Shown here: one piece after another, positions 50,103-58,484 of the stretch
Numbering within the stretch: the first letter of the stretch is position 1
How the letters are laid out: every line of letters starts with the position of its first letter
Origin: JAEWWD01 sp964440115
GTDB taxonomy: Bacteria; Bacillota; Clostridia; Christensenellales; CAG-138
DNA length: 64,000 nucleotides
NCBI GenBank assembly: GCA_964440115.1
Contig: CAYTPV010000003.1
Coordinates: 248,001 to 312,000 of the forward strand
Direction of reading: 5' to 3'
Translations under genes and position numbers: made by a program
Notes under the pieces: model-generated
The model's input: the letters and a program-made list of their open reading frames with translations, nothing else
What the model was told of the DNA's origin: nothing
The model's database searches: none

Positions 50103-50834
50103 CTATTCCTTGATATAGGCTGTATACGGTCCCTGCCTATGGTACCCCAGCTTTTCCGCCAATGCCACAGATCGCAGGTCATGGGCATCCCAGGCAGGAT
50201 ATAACCCACGATCAAGGCAATTCAATATGAATTGCGCCCCGCATGCGGTGGCAAGTCCTCTCCTACGAAACTCCGGCTTGGTATCAATTTCAATTTCCAC
50301 ACCGCCATTGTATACCGCATAGGAAGAAGTGCCGGCTACCGGCTCGTCCTGATACAGCACCGCAACGCCAATGCCGTTCTGCTCATAATCGTCGTAATCC
50401 GCAAATCGTGCGCATAGGTCCTTTGACCATTCTTCCTGCATGATAAGAGGATATACTTTGCGGTCGATGTTCTGCATGGTAAAGCCGTGCGGCAGCGAAT
50501 TTGCGTAGGCGGCAAGCATATCGCGATCAAATATATCCGGTTCCTTTTTAATGGCATACCGCAGCGTTTTATACGCACGATTTCCCCACGCCGCCTCGAT
50601 CGCCTCACACCAACCTTCGTCCTTGGGTACCATGATCGGCGCAGTGGCTCTTTGCACAAGTTCGATATAGGGCTTCCCCGCAAAAAAGCAAATATCCCCC
50701 TGCACGAGCAGCGCAGAGGATGGGTTTTCTTGGCTGTCCGCAATCACATACCCCATGCGCCCCTGCAGGCAGGAAACAATCATTGCCTTGTCCCAGCCTG
50801 CAAACAGTTGCGCAATCTTCTGCATATCCGGCAT
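50103..50834 (-). CDS. GNAT-family N-acetyltransferase, ZmaR-like
   Basis: A 243-residue two-part acetyltransferase. The N-terminal half (MPDMQKIAQLFAGWDKAMI) matches the GNAT_acetyltran (ZmaR-type) group. The C-terminal GNAT domain shows GVEIEIDTKPEFRRRGLATACGAQFI, with RRRGLA as the acetyl-CoA loop, and LYPAWDAHDLRSVALAEKLGY. ZmaR itself acetylates zwittermicin A, but most members have unknown substrates. It is convergent with the EamA gene. Confidence 0.85.
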   Translation of the reverse strand: MPDMQKIAQLFAGWDKAMIVSCLQGRMGYVIADSQENPSSALLVQGDICFFAGKPYIELVQRATAPIMVPKDEGWCEAIEAAWGNRAYKTLRYAIKKEPDIFDRDMLAAYANSLPHGFTMQNIDRKVYPLIMQEEWSKDLCARFADYDDYEQNGIGVAVLYQDEPVAGTSSYAVYNGGVEIEIDTKPEFRRRGLATACGAQFILNCLDRGLYPAWDAHDLRSVALAEKLGYHRQGPYTAYIKE

Positions 50835-50985
50835 AGTCGACTCCTTTTAGCAATATGTGCCTATCATACCACATCTTTGGAATATGAATGGATACATTCT
50901 TATCGGTGGTCAATCATTGGCGGATATGCCTGAAGGAATGCCGCTTCGCGTGCGAACAGCGGGTCATGATATTTTTATGGAATTC

Positions 50986-51042
50986 CCAAGGGGCGTTACG
51001 CCCCTTGGGCGCTAGGTTTGGAGGCAGAACCTCCAACGTTCC
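50986..51042. repeat. Half R-II element after katE
   Basis: CCCAAGGGGCG/CGCCCCTTGGG and TTGGAGG/CCTCCAA. The last stem equals the left end of the 19.3 kb copy. It lies 3 nt beyond the catalase stop and could serve as its terminator. Confidence 0.7.
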
Positions 51043-51044
51043 TT

Positions 51045-53225
51045 CTATTGCATCTGCTTCAACTGGTTTGCCCTGTCCCAATGCCGGTGCATGGCGACCT
51101 GACTGATGAATGTTTCACAGTACGGCTTCATATCCTCCGCGCCTTTTACTACAGTGACGCCCTGCACCGCCTGCGGCGTATTTCCCGCCTTATCAAGCGG
51201 CAGCAGCCTCGCCGCGTCCGTCATGGAAAGAACATCCAGACCTTCGTCAGACGCGCCAACCGTTTTGCAATGCAGCAGCGCTTCGTTTATGAAATTGCGC
51301 GCTTCCACGCATTTCTTAAGTGAATCTGCGCTTTGTGCGCCGCCGGGGATATATACGGCGTCATAAACGAGATCCGTAGCGGTGGTGAAATCCTTATCCG
51401 GCGCATAGGAGGCTTTTTCCGTACCCGAAAGTCTTGTCAGGGTGGAACTGATCACCTCGGCGGTAACGCCCGCATATTTACAGGCGTCCAGCATGGCCTG
51501 CAGCGATTTGCCGCAGAACCCGTTTCCCGCGAGTATGGCGATTTTGCGCGTTTTTGCCGACTGCACGGTATTGAGCTGGCTCAGCGCCGGGGAAGAAGAT
51601 ACCCCTTTTTTGCCCGCCGGTTTCGCAGCTGGGTTCGCGGCTTGTTTCTCCTTCGTTGCCGGGGCCTTCAGGGAATCCTGCGCGTTGAGCGGCGTATTCA
51701 CCCCGATGCGCGCAGCGATCATTTCGCCCAGCTCCGGTGCGACCACGGCGAACATATCAGCAACCCGCTGTTTGATGCTTTTATCCTTCACGCTGCCGGA
51801 TTCAAAATGGAAGCCGTCCACGATATGTTCTTTTTCTACCTGCGACATGCTATTCCAAAACAACGTGGCCTGACTGAAGTAATCCCGAAAGCTTTCGCTT
51901 CTGCCGCGCACCACATGCGCGTCAATGCGCTCGGTGTAATGCGTAAAGCTTTCGCATTCCGGCGCGGGGGCGGGGAAGCCGTTCGCAAGCGAGTTGGGGG
52001 AATAGCTGACCGGCCCCTTGTGGATTGCCATGCGGTGCATGCCGTCGCGCTGGTTGTTGTGCACACAGGCGACAGGCCGGTTGATGGGGATTTCCTTAAA
52101 GTTCGGCCCGCCCAGCCGCGTGAGCTGCGTATCCTCATACGAAAACAGCCGCCCCTGCAGCAACGGATCGTTGCTGAAATCAATGCCGGGAATGAGGTTG
52201 GCGGGGCAGAAGGCAACCTGCTCGGTTTCCGCAAAGAAATTATCAACATTGCGGTTGAGCGTAAGCTTGCCTATCCGCTTGACGGGGATCAATTCCTCCG
52301 GCCACAGCTTTGTCGCGTCGAGTATGTCAAAATCGAACGCGAACTCATTTTCTTCCTCGACCATCTGCACGCCGAACTCGTATTCGGGGTAATTGCCCTG
52401 CTCGATGGCGTCCCACAGATCCCGCCGGTGGAAATCCGGGTCCTTGCCGGCAATCTTCTGCGCCTCGTCCCGCATCAGGGAATGCACGCCAAGCAAGGGT
52501 TTCCAGTGGAACTTCACAAAGCGCGCTTTGCCCTGCGCGTTGACGAACCGGAACGTGTTTACGCCGAAGCCTTCCATCATGCGAAAGCTGCGGGGCAGGG
52601 CACGGTCGGACATCGTCCACATGACCATGTGCGCGGTTTCCGGCGTGTTGACCACAAAATCCCAGAACGTATCGTGCGCGGTGGTGGCCTGCGGAATTTC
52701 GTTGTTGGGTTCGGGCTTGACGGCATGGATAAGATCGGGGAATTTTATGGCGTCCTGTATGAAGAACACCGGTATATTGTTACCCACCAGATCGTAATTC
52801 CCCGTGGAGGTATAGAATTTGACGGCAAACCCCCGCACATCGCGCGCGGTATCCGCTGAGCCGCGCGAACCGGCCACGGTAGAAAACCGCGCGAACACAG
52901 GCGTTTTGACAGCCGGGTCCTGCAGGAAGGAGGCCGTGGTGTATTCGGCCATGGACTCGTACAGCTCAAACACGCCGTGTGCGCCGAAGCCGCGCGCATG
53001 CACCACGCGTTCGGGGATGCGTTCGTGATCAAAATGCGTGATTTTCTCGCGAAAATGAAAATCCTCCAAAAGCGTAGGGCCGCGTTCGCCCGCCTTAAGG
53101 GAGTCGTCGGTGTTGGAAAGCTTCACGCCCAGATTGGTGGTAAGCTTTTCATCGTTGTTGCACACCCGATATTGATCAAGCTGCCTGTTTTTGCTCATGC
53201 TGCCGTCGTCGTTGATGATCTGCAT
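51045..53225 (-). CDS. katE: Large-subunit (clade 2) heme catalase with C-terminal DJ-1-like domain
   Basis: A 726-residue catalase of HPII type that splits hydrogen peroxide. The active-site histidine is H76 in ERVVHARGFGAHG, the distal asparagine is in YDLVGNNIPVFF, and the heme tyrosine is in RLFSYEDTQLTRLGG. After about residue 560 a linker leads to a flavodoxin/DJ-1-like domain (KTRKIAILAGNGFCGKSLQAM), normal for the large catalases. The ATG at 53225 has AAGGAGG 7 nt upstream. No peroxide regulator is adjacent. Confidence 0.94.
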   Translation of the reverse strand: MQIINDDGSMSKNRQLDQYRVCNNDEKLTTNLGVKLSNTDDSLKAGERGPTLLEDFHFREKITHFDHERIPERVVHARGFGAHGVFELYESMAEYTTASFLQDPAVKTPVFARFSTVAGSRGSADTARDVRGFAVKFYTSTGNYDLVGNNIPVFFIQDAIKFPDLIHAVKPEPNNEIPQATTAHDTFWDFVVNTPETAHMVMWTMSDRALPRSFRMMEGFGVNTFRFVNAQGKARFVKFHWKPLLGVHSLMRDEAQKIAGKDPDFHRRDLWDAIEQGNYPEYEFGVQMVEEENEFAFDFDILDATKLWPEELIPVKRIGKLTLNRNVDNFFAETEQVAFCPANLIPGIDFSNDPLLQGRLFSYEDTQLTRLGGPNFKEIPINRPVACVHNNQRDGMHRMAIHKGPVSYSPNSLANGFPAPAPECESFTHYTERIDAHVVRGRSESFRDYFSQATLFWNSMSQVEKEHIVDGFHFESGSVKDKSIKQRVADMFAVVAPELGEMIAARIGVNTPLNAQDSLKAPATKEKQAANPAAKPAGKKGVSSSPALSQLNTVQSAKTRKIAILAGNGFCGKSLQAMLDACKYAGVTAEVISSTLTRLSGTEKASYAPDKDFTTATDLVYDAVYIPGGAQSADSLKKCVEARNFINEALLHCKTVGASDEGLDVLSMTDAARLLPLDKAGNTPQAVQGVTVVKGAEDMKPYCETFISQVAMHRHWDRANQLKQMQ

Positions 53226-53392
53226 GCGTATTCCTCCTTGGATATGTTTGGATGCGGTTAGTATCCCTGCGCGTGGGCGGCATTATGTAATCCCTTGGAA
53301 ATGAAGGCCCGTCCTTTGCGGGTGATTGTGATTTATGCTTTGATTTGTTATACTTAGAACCGATACGGGCGGGACCCTTTGGAGGAAATAAA

Positions 53393-54220
53393 ATGCCGAA
53401 GTTTGATTTTGAGATTGTAGGAAAGATAGGTTCTATGGCGCTCATCCGCAAGGAAGACAACGACATAGACTACAACATATTCAGCCGCCTTGGCGCGGAG
53501 CTTCGGCCCGGCGTCATATGGGTCAGCTCCGGCGCGGTGGAAATCGGCAGGCTCGATTATATTAAGCGCAGCGGCCGCGAACTTATAGGCGATATCGAGG
53601 ATGTCAAAACGGACTATTCCGCGCAGGGACAAGCCATACTCCTGCAGGAATACCGCCGGTTTATTCCGTCGCAGTATTCCGTGCGTCAGCTTCTGGTGGA
53701 GCATACGCATTTCAACGATGAGGAAAAACGCGAGCATATCCGCCGCTTTTTACTGCGCTGCGCCGTACAGAACGCCATTCCCATCGTCAATTACAACGAC
53801 CCTGTCAGCTACGAGGAAAACCGCAGGATGGAACTGAGCCATCTGCGCGAAACCACCGATCACGTGGTGGAATGCATAGACAACGATGAAACGGCATCCG
53901 TCATCTGCACACTGGTGCGTTCCATGTACCTTGTGATATTGTCCTCCGTGGATGGCATCTACCGCGATCCTACCGACCCATCCACACTGGTGGACGCCGT
54001 GGAGGGCAAGGATATCGACGAAGTGTTGCAGGGCATTGAAGATCTGCAGCGATCTTGCATTGGCGCAAGCCGCGCCGGCGCAAACGGCGCGCGCGCCAAG
54101 CTGGATTTTATAAAGGAGCCGATCAAGCAGGGCACCACCGTCATCATCGCAAACGGCCGCTGCAAGCTCAGCGACGCGATATCCGGCAACTGCAAACGCA
54201 CCATATTCCGCGTACGCTGA
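53393..54220 (+). CDS. Amino-acid kinase family protein (glutamate 5-kinase/aspartokinase fold)
   Basis: A 275-residue member of the aspartate/glutamate/uridylate kinase fold. Clues are the phosphate loop GKIGS (10-14), WVSSGAVEIGR (43-53, compare VSSGAI in ProB) and the late acidic DNDETAS with VILSSVDGIYRDP (compare LLTDIDGLY). It lacks the PUA domain and several ProB signatures, and begins unusually, so the substrate is uncertain. The ATG at 53393 has GGAGG 7 nt upstream. An R-III unit follows the stop. Confidence 0.75.
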   Translation: MPKFDFEIVGKIGSMALIRKEDNDIDYNIFSRLGAELRPGVIWVSSGAVEIGRLDYIKRSGRELIGDIEDVKTDYSAQGQAILLQEYRRFIPSQYSVRQLLVEHTHFNDEEKREHIRRFLLRCAVQNAIPIVNYNDPVSYEENRRMELSHLRETTDHVVECIDNDETASVICTLVRSMYLVILSSVDGIYRDPTDPSTLVDAVEGKDIDEVLQGIEDLQRSCIGASRAGANGARAKLDFIKEPIKQGTTVIIANGRCKLSDAISGNCKRTIFRVR

Positions 54221-54226
54221 CGCGTA

Positions 54227-54377
54227 TCGGCAAAGTGCCAAAGGCACTTCGCCGAGGATTCACCGCTCAAGTTGAAGCTCGGTTTCCTGCTTCGCAGGAA
54301 AGCTGTCGCATCAACTCGAGCTTCAAGGTGTCATTTTGCACCGTACATGCCGCTGCAAAATGACGGATTAAAGCCTC
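54227..54377 (-). repeat. R-III structured element (reverse orientation)
   Basis: On the reverse strand: GAGGCTTTAATCC; stem 1 GTCATTTTGC/GCAAAATGAC with loop GCGGCATGTACGG; ACACCTTGAA; stem 2 GCTCGAGTTGA/TCAACTTGAGC enclosing TGCGACAG and CCGAGC around TTTCCTGC-gaa-GCAGGAAA; stem 3 GGCGAAGTGCC/GGCACTTTGCC. Loops match 43893, stems differ. Confidence 0.8.
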
Positions 54378-54416
54378 TGACGTAAACTATTAAGAGGACT
54401 GCAGAAACGAAGAAAA

Positions 54417-54451
54417 GGGGGCCGTCTGCGCTTTTTGAGCTGGACGGCCCC
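54417..54451 (-). terminator. Terminator after the SinR/Cas2-like gene
   Basis: GGGGCCGTC/GACGGCCCC stem with CTTTTCTTC following on the reverse strand. Confidence 0.7.
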
Positions 54452-54474
54452 TTGTTGGTTGTTTCGCTTGTTCT

Positions 54475-54753
54475 TCAGCAGGAGCTGCTATTCAGTATTC
54501 TCTTTATTGTACTTGACGGGCTCAACATTCTGCCCGCCCAGGCCGCTTCCTTGCAACAGGCGACAACAAACAGCCGGTCGCCTTGATTTGTATGCGGTTT
54601 GAGCGCATCGCATATCGCGACGCAGCATTGGTCCGTTTCAATCAGCCAGCAGTTCCTGATTACCTCCGCCGGGCACCCAAATGAATTGAGGCATTTCATA
54701 AACCCCTCGGACGGGGATTGTGCACACGGCTCGTAACAGACGAGTTTTGCCAT
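54475..54753 (-). CDS. SinR/Cas2-superfamily small protein
   Basis: A 92-residue protein. The patterns CWLIETDQ, ICDALKPHTNQGDRLFVV and KEAAWAG match the small SinR/Cas2-like ferredoxin-fold family (WLI-T, I-D-L, D-LFV, AAW-G). Known members elsewhere are Cas2-like or of unknown role. No CRISPR array or other cas gene is in the window. The start is uncertain: the ATG at 54753 gives MAKLVCYEPC, which fits the first strand; an ATG at 54780 is also possible. It carries seven or more cysteines, unusual for the family. Confidence 0.65.
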   Translation of the reverse strand: MAKLVCYEPCAQSPSEGFMKCLNSFGCPAEVIRNCWLIETDQCCVAICDALKPHTNQGDRLFVVACCKEAAWAGRMLSPSSTIKRILNSSSC

Positions 54754-54994
54754 ATCGATACCATTGCCTTTCAGGCCCACTCATTCTATTCGCCTGCGTC
54801 CGCTGAGCCAGACGGTAAGCGGCGCTTTTTCATCAGCGCAAATTGCGGCCCCGAGGCCGGGCACGATGCCTGCATGCGGTACGGGAGCTGGCTTCCCCCG
54901 TTAGCAGTGCAGGCGTTCGCGGCCGCATTCTACCCACAGTATATGCTCCAACGCAGCGATTGGATTCGGAAATGCGCTCGGTGAGAGCAACAGA

Positions 54995-55022
54995 AAACCC
55001 GCCGGTTTCCGGCGGGTTTCAG
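54995..55022. terminator. Terminator-like palindrome
   Basis: AAACCCGCCGG-ttt-CCGGCGGGTTT. It lies between the SinR-like gene and the 30-residue gene; which transcript it serves is unclear, since it is also in place to end the reverse-strand galK unit. Confidence 0.65.
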
Positions 55023-55124
55023 TATTTTAGCTATTCAATAAGGAGAGTGTTGCTGTATCTGTTTGCCGTTACTTTGCCACTGGGAATTCCTTGGGCTACC
55101 TATTAGGAGTTTCTTGCCTGCCTG

Positions 55125-55217
55125 TTATTCCTGCTCCGCAACGGGTTCGGTACAGTCCTTGGGGAATTCTGCGGAGCACACGCTCTGATCGAACAGAATA
55201 TCCGTTTCCTGGCCCAT
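55125..55217 (-). CDS. 30-residue peptide gene downstream of galK
   Basis: A very short frame beginning MGQETDILFDQSVCSAEF and ending VAEQE, with two cysteines. The reason to call it is the near-perfect AGGAGGT seven nt before the ATG on the galK strand, 80 nt after galK. It has no hydrophobic segment and no motif I recognise. It could be a small protein, a peptide precursor or a chance frame behind a stray ribosome binding site. Confidence 0.4.
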   Translation of the reverse strand: MGQETDILFDQSVCSAEFPKDCTEPVAEQE

Positions 55218-55297
55218 GGGACCCACCTCCTGACGTTTCCTTTGATGGTTTATATATACCACGGCAATCGCCGTTTAAACACAGTCAAAATAAATTT

Positions 55298-56560
55298 CTA
55301 CAAAATTTTTGCGATGCCCGTTTTGCGTATTCCGGGCACGGCGCAGCTGCCCGGCCCGAACACGGCATCCATGCCCGCGCGGTACTCTTCGAGTATATCA
55401 TTCGGCACCCACGCCTGTATGGTGCCCGCAAGACCGCCGCCGTGCACACGGAACGCGCCGCGCCCCTGCAGCAGATGATCGCTCAGGCACAATGCCGCTG
55501 CTACGGGCTGCTTTTTCGAATCCGCAGCCGTATAGACATTCTGCAGATACATATAGGAGGAGCGCCCAGATTCCCGCACCAGCGCGAGGAACGCATCGGT
55601 ATCGCCGTTTTGCAGCATATCCGCCTGCTCGCGGGCGCGCGCGTCCTCCCTGAAGAAGTGCGCTGCGCGCAAAAACGCGCGGTCGCCGCAGGCAAACCGC
55701 ACACGGGCGGCATTTTCATACAGCGCGGCCTCTGTTACATCCCGCAGTACTTTTCCGCCCAGTTCCCGCGCCACGGCGTGCATCTCGCCCGGCATGGCTG
55801 CGTATTCTTGGGTAAGTCCTTCGTGATCGGCCCGCGTATCCACGATGCACAGTGCGTATCCGCCCGCAAGCTGCGGCACAGGCCGCACGGCGGGATTTTG
55901 CGGGTCCTGAAAATCGATGCAGATAAACCCGCCCACAGCGCAGGCGGTTTGATCCATCAATCCGCAGGGCTTGCCGAAATACATATTCTCCGCATAGCGG
56001 CCCATGATGGCGGCCTCGGTGGGCGTAACCCGTCCGCCGTTGTAGAGGTGGCTCAGTATGCAGGCAATGAGCACCTCAAACGCTGCGCTCGACGATAACC
56101 CCAGCCCGCCCGGCACATCCGATGTGACATACGCGCGAAAGCCGCCCGCGTTATACCCGCGCTCCTTCATGGCGGCTGCGACGCCGCGAATAAGAGCGGC
56201 GGGCGTACCCGCTTCAGAAGGTTCCACGGCAAGCGACGATATATTCAGCTTCGTCCATCCGTAGCCTTCGGAATACAGCTCCACACTGCCGTCGTTTTCG
56301 GGTGCTGCTACGGCGAGCATATCCAGCTCCACAGCGGCGGCGATGACCGTGCCGTGGTTGTGATCCGTATGGTTGCCGCCCACTTCCGTGCGGCCGGGTG
56401 CGGTGAACAAGCCGATTTCCTCATCTGAAAACAGCTTCACGTACGCATCAAGCGCGGCGATGCACCGCTCCCTCGCATCCGAAAGTTTTGCGTACACGCA
56501 CGATAGCGCGGCATCCTCTTTGCACTCGCGAATGGCCTTGATTTGATCTGTCGCCTTCAA
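55298..56560 (-). CDS. galK: Galactokinase
   Basis: A 420-residue GHMP kinase that phosphorylates galactose at C1. The galactokinase signature appears as GRTEVGGNHTDHN (56-68; usual form GRxNLIGEHTDY). GHMP motif 2 is PGGLGLSSSAAFE, and CGLMDQTACAVGG and the late AFRVHGGGLAGTIQAW (motif 3) agree. The start is probably the TTG at 56560, which has AGGGGG 7 nt upstream; an ATG at 56611 has no ribosome binding site. The galM gene is 40 kb away, so the Leloir genes are dispersed. Confidence 0.9.
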   Translation of the reverse strand: MKATDQIKAIRECKEDAALSCVYAKLSDARERCIAALDAYVKLFSDEEIGLFTAPGRTEVGGNHTDHNHGTVIAAAVELDMLAVAAPENDGSVELYSEGYGWTKLNISSLAVEPSEAGTPAALIRGVAAAMKERGYNAGGFRAYVTSDVPGGLGLSSSAAFEVLIACILSHLYNGGRVTPTEAAIMGRYAENMYFGKPCGLMDQTACAVGGFICIDFQDPQNPAVRPVPQLAGGYALCIVDTRADHEGLTQEYAAMPGEMHAVARELGGKVLRDVTEAALYENAARVRFACGDRAFLRAAHFFREDARAREQADMLQNGDTDAFLALVRESGRSSYMYLQNVYTAADSKKQPVAAALCLSDHLLQGRGAFRVHGGGLAGTIQAWVPNDILEEYRAGMDAVFGPGSCAVPGIRKTGIAKIL

Positions 56561-56705
56561 GCCGACACCCCCTGTCAACCGTATTGTACCGTAGCGCGCG
56601 CGAACGGACAAGGGGCAGCGCCCGCCGGATATTGCATTTTTTGCCCGCCTGTGGTATGCTTTTTAGGCGCAAATTTGAGCGTAAGCTTAGGGTTGCGTCC
56701 AATAT

Positions 56706-56794
56706 GGAGCGGTATCGAAGCGGTCATAACGGGGCTGACTCGAAATCAGTTTGACGGAAACGTCACGTGGGTTCGAATCCCACCCGCTCCGCCA
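56706..56794 (+). tRNA. tRNA-Ser (anticodon CGA)
   Basis: Acceptor stem GGAGCGG/CCGCTCC, anticodon loop CTCGAAA giving CGA, long variable arm (TGACGGAAACGTCA) as in type II tRNAs, T loop GTTCGAATC and an encoded CCA. It reads UCG codons. A terminator follows at 56799. The 3' end is repeated three more times downstream. Confidence 0.95.
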
Positions 56795-56798
56795 AAGC

Positions 56799-56830
56799 AA
56801 AACGGGCACCACAGGTGCCCGTTTTGTTTT
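56799..56830 (+). terminator. Terminator after tRNA-Ser
   Basis: AAAACGGGCACC-aca-GGTGCCCGTTTT followed by GTTTT. Confidence 0.9.
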
Positions 56831-56976
56831 GCGGAGCGGGGGATTCGAAGGGCGGAAAAGCAAACGCGCCAGTGACGCGTTTGCCCGCCCCGGGATTTCG
56901 TGCCCAGGCCGACTTGCCCGTGCGAAGCACAAGCAAGGCGATGCCGATGGCCGAAATCGAATCCCACCCGCTCCGC
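56831..56976. repeat. Element bounded by inverted copies of the tRNA-Ser 3' end
   Basis: Left edge GCGGAGCGGGGGATTCGAA is the reverse complement of the tRNA 3' end, right edge TCGAATCCCACCCGCTCCGC is a direct copy. Inside lie CAAACGCG/CGCGTTTG and CTTG-cccGTGC/GCAC-aagCAAG hairpins. No gene is seen from 56795 to 57161 apart from this. Confidence 0.65.
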
Positions 56977-57161
56977 AATCTCGCGCCAATATGTTTTTTT
57001 AACCAATATGTGATATCCTAAGCATATACTTTTTCAGTAAACAAGCTGGTTCAATTGGAAGCACTGAAACAAGAGATATTTCAGAATAGTTGCCCATTTA
57101 CTCCGTTACATATGCTCAATTTATGAAATTATTGAGCTAATCCTTACCAGGAGAAAAACGA

Positions 57162-57734
57162 ATGATTTTAAGAAAACAGATACAAGAGTATATAGCTTAT
57201 AATGAGCAGGAAGAAAACGACAAAAGAATCATGTTAAACTATATAGATACTAATCATGATGTTTTAACAAGAAGCAATGAAATTGCACATTTTACCGCTT
57301 CCGCTTGGGTGATAAACCCTAGTGAAAATAAACTATTGATGATATATCATAATGTTTATAAATCATGGGCTTGGACAGGTGGACATGCAGATGGAGAGGA
57401 GAATCTACTTTCAGTTGCAATACGCGAGGTTCAAGAGGAAACGGGCATTACAAAAGTTGTTCCAGTGACAGATAATATTTTTTCTCTGGAAATCATAACT
57501 GTAGATGGACATATCAAAAAAGGGAAATACGTATCATCTCATCTGCATTTGAACATTACATTCTTATTGAAAGCGCTTGCGGATGAAAAACTTATTACAA
57601 AGCCCGACGAAAATAGCGGGGTAAAATGGATGGAGATCGAACAAGCTGTTTCAGCGTCAAACGAACCTTGGATGCAGGAGATATACAGAAAACTCAACCG
57701 AAAACTTAAAGGAATGATTCAGGCCACCAATTGA
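57162..57734 (+). CDS. NUDIX hydrolase
   Basis: A 190-residue pyrophosphohydrolase. The Nudix box is complete: G74-x5-E80-x7-R88-E89-V-Q-E92-E93-T-G95-I. It follows strands TASAWVINPSENKLLMIYHN and WAWTGGHADGEEN. Substrates range from oxidised nucleotides to nucleotide sugars and cannot be told here. CAGGAG precedes the ATG. The gene is markedly AT-richer than the core of the window and lies just after duplicated tRNA ends, so it was probably acquired. Confidence 0.9.
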   Translation: MILRKQIQEYIAYNEQEENDKRIMLNYIDTNHDVLTRSNEIAHFTASAWVINPSENKLLMIYHNVYKSWAWTGGHADGEENLLSVAIREVQEETGITKVVPVTDNIFSLEIITVDGHIKKGKYVSSHLHLNITFLLKALADEKLITKPDENSGVKWMEIEQAVSASNEPWMQEIYRKLNRKLKGMIQATN

Positions 57735-57846
57735 AATGTGGCAGAGCATGCTCGGTGACCTTTTTATTTATATTCACTGGCAAATGATAATGCTCCCACG
57801 GCATAGCCGTGGGAGCCTGTTTATGCTATTGCTACCCAGAAAACAC

Positions 57847-58134
57847 TCAATGGCTCGACGAAGCAGCAGCTTCGGCCGCCATCACGCAATCGATGGTCAG
57901 CACGACGGCCAGCGCGACGATCACATCGCGCACATCGGCGATATTGAGCGCATAACTGTCGCCCAAGGTAACCCATTCCTTGCGGATGGTCACAATCGGA
58001 ACGCCGCCGCAGGTGATCCATAGTCGTGCGCCCAGAAATCGCCTTTGATCTCCCATCCAAGCCCCTCAATGCTGTAACAGGGAGAAGGAAGGTAAGCTCC
58101 TTTACGATCTCGGCGATTTGCTGCCAAAGCCCAC
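57847..58134 (-). pseudogene. Truncated, frameshifted LURP-one-related gene
   Basis: A decayed copy of the gene at 61739-62227. One frame keeps GGVPIVTIRKEWVTLGDSYALNIADVRDVIVALAVV and the same C-terminus (TIDCVMAAEAAASS), while the upstream part QQIAEIVKELTFL is in another frame and the first half of the gene is missing. It is therefore a pseudogene. Confidence 0.8.
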
Positions 58135-58330
58135 TTGCTAAACGGGACAATTATCACCGCGCATTCTTAAGCCTTACCAGAAGTTGCGCCGTTTTTCATC
58201 TAGCTTTACAACCGGCCAATAACCATGTATACTGATAATAGTATTATAAAGTATCGTTTACGAAAACCCGTGAAGCATTCCATAATAAGGAACGCACTTT
58301 TTAAAACAAGTCGTGTTTATAATACAGCAT

Positions 58331-58450
58331 GCACGTGAATTGAGACACGTGCGATGTAACGGAGCTTTCCGGCTCCGGTGTATAAATACTGAACTTGTGG
58401 CGTATTAACAACTTCGAAAGACTTTGCTATTCGGCAGGGTCTTTGTTTTT
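58331..58450 (+). promoter_or_regulatory. Structured leader of the DEAD-box helicase gene
   Basis: After TATAAT at about 58317 come three hairpins: GCACGTG/CACGTGC (58331-58352), CGGAGC/GGCTCCG (about 58361-58378) and AAAGAC...GTCTTT followed by TTTTT (58417-58450). The last looks like a leader terminator 35 nt before the start codon. Confidence 0.5.
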
Positions 58451-58484
58451 ATGTGCGAACACCGGAAAAGAAATAGAGGAAACA

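Noticed and set aside
51333..52859. 508-codon open frame on the forward strand
   Set aside because: Antisense to the catalase gene; low-complexity Arg/His-rich translation without motifs.
54718..54984. 88-codon forward frame before the 55.0 kb palindrome
   Set aside because: Overlaps the SinR/Cas2-like gene on the other strand and shows no plausible protein pattern.
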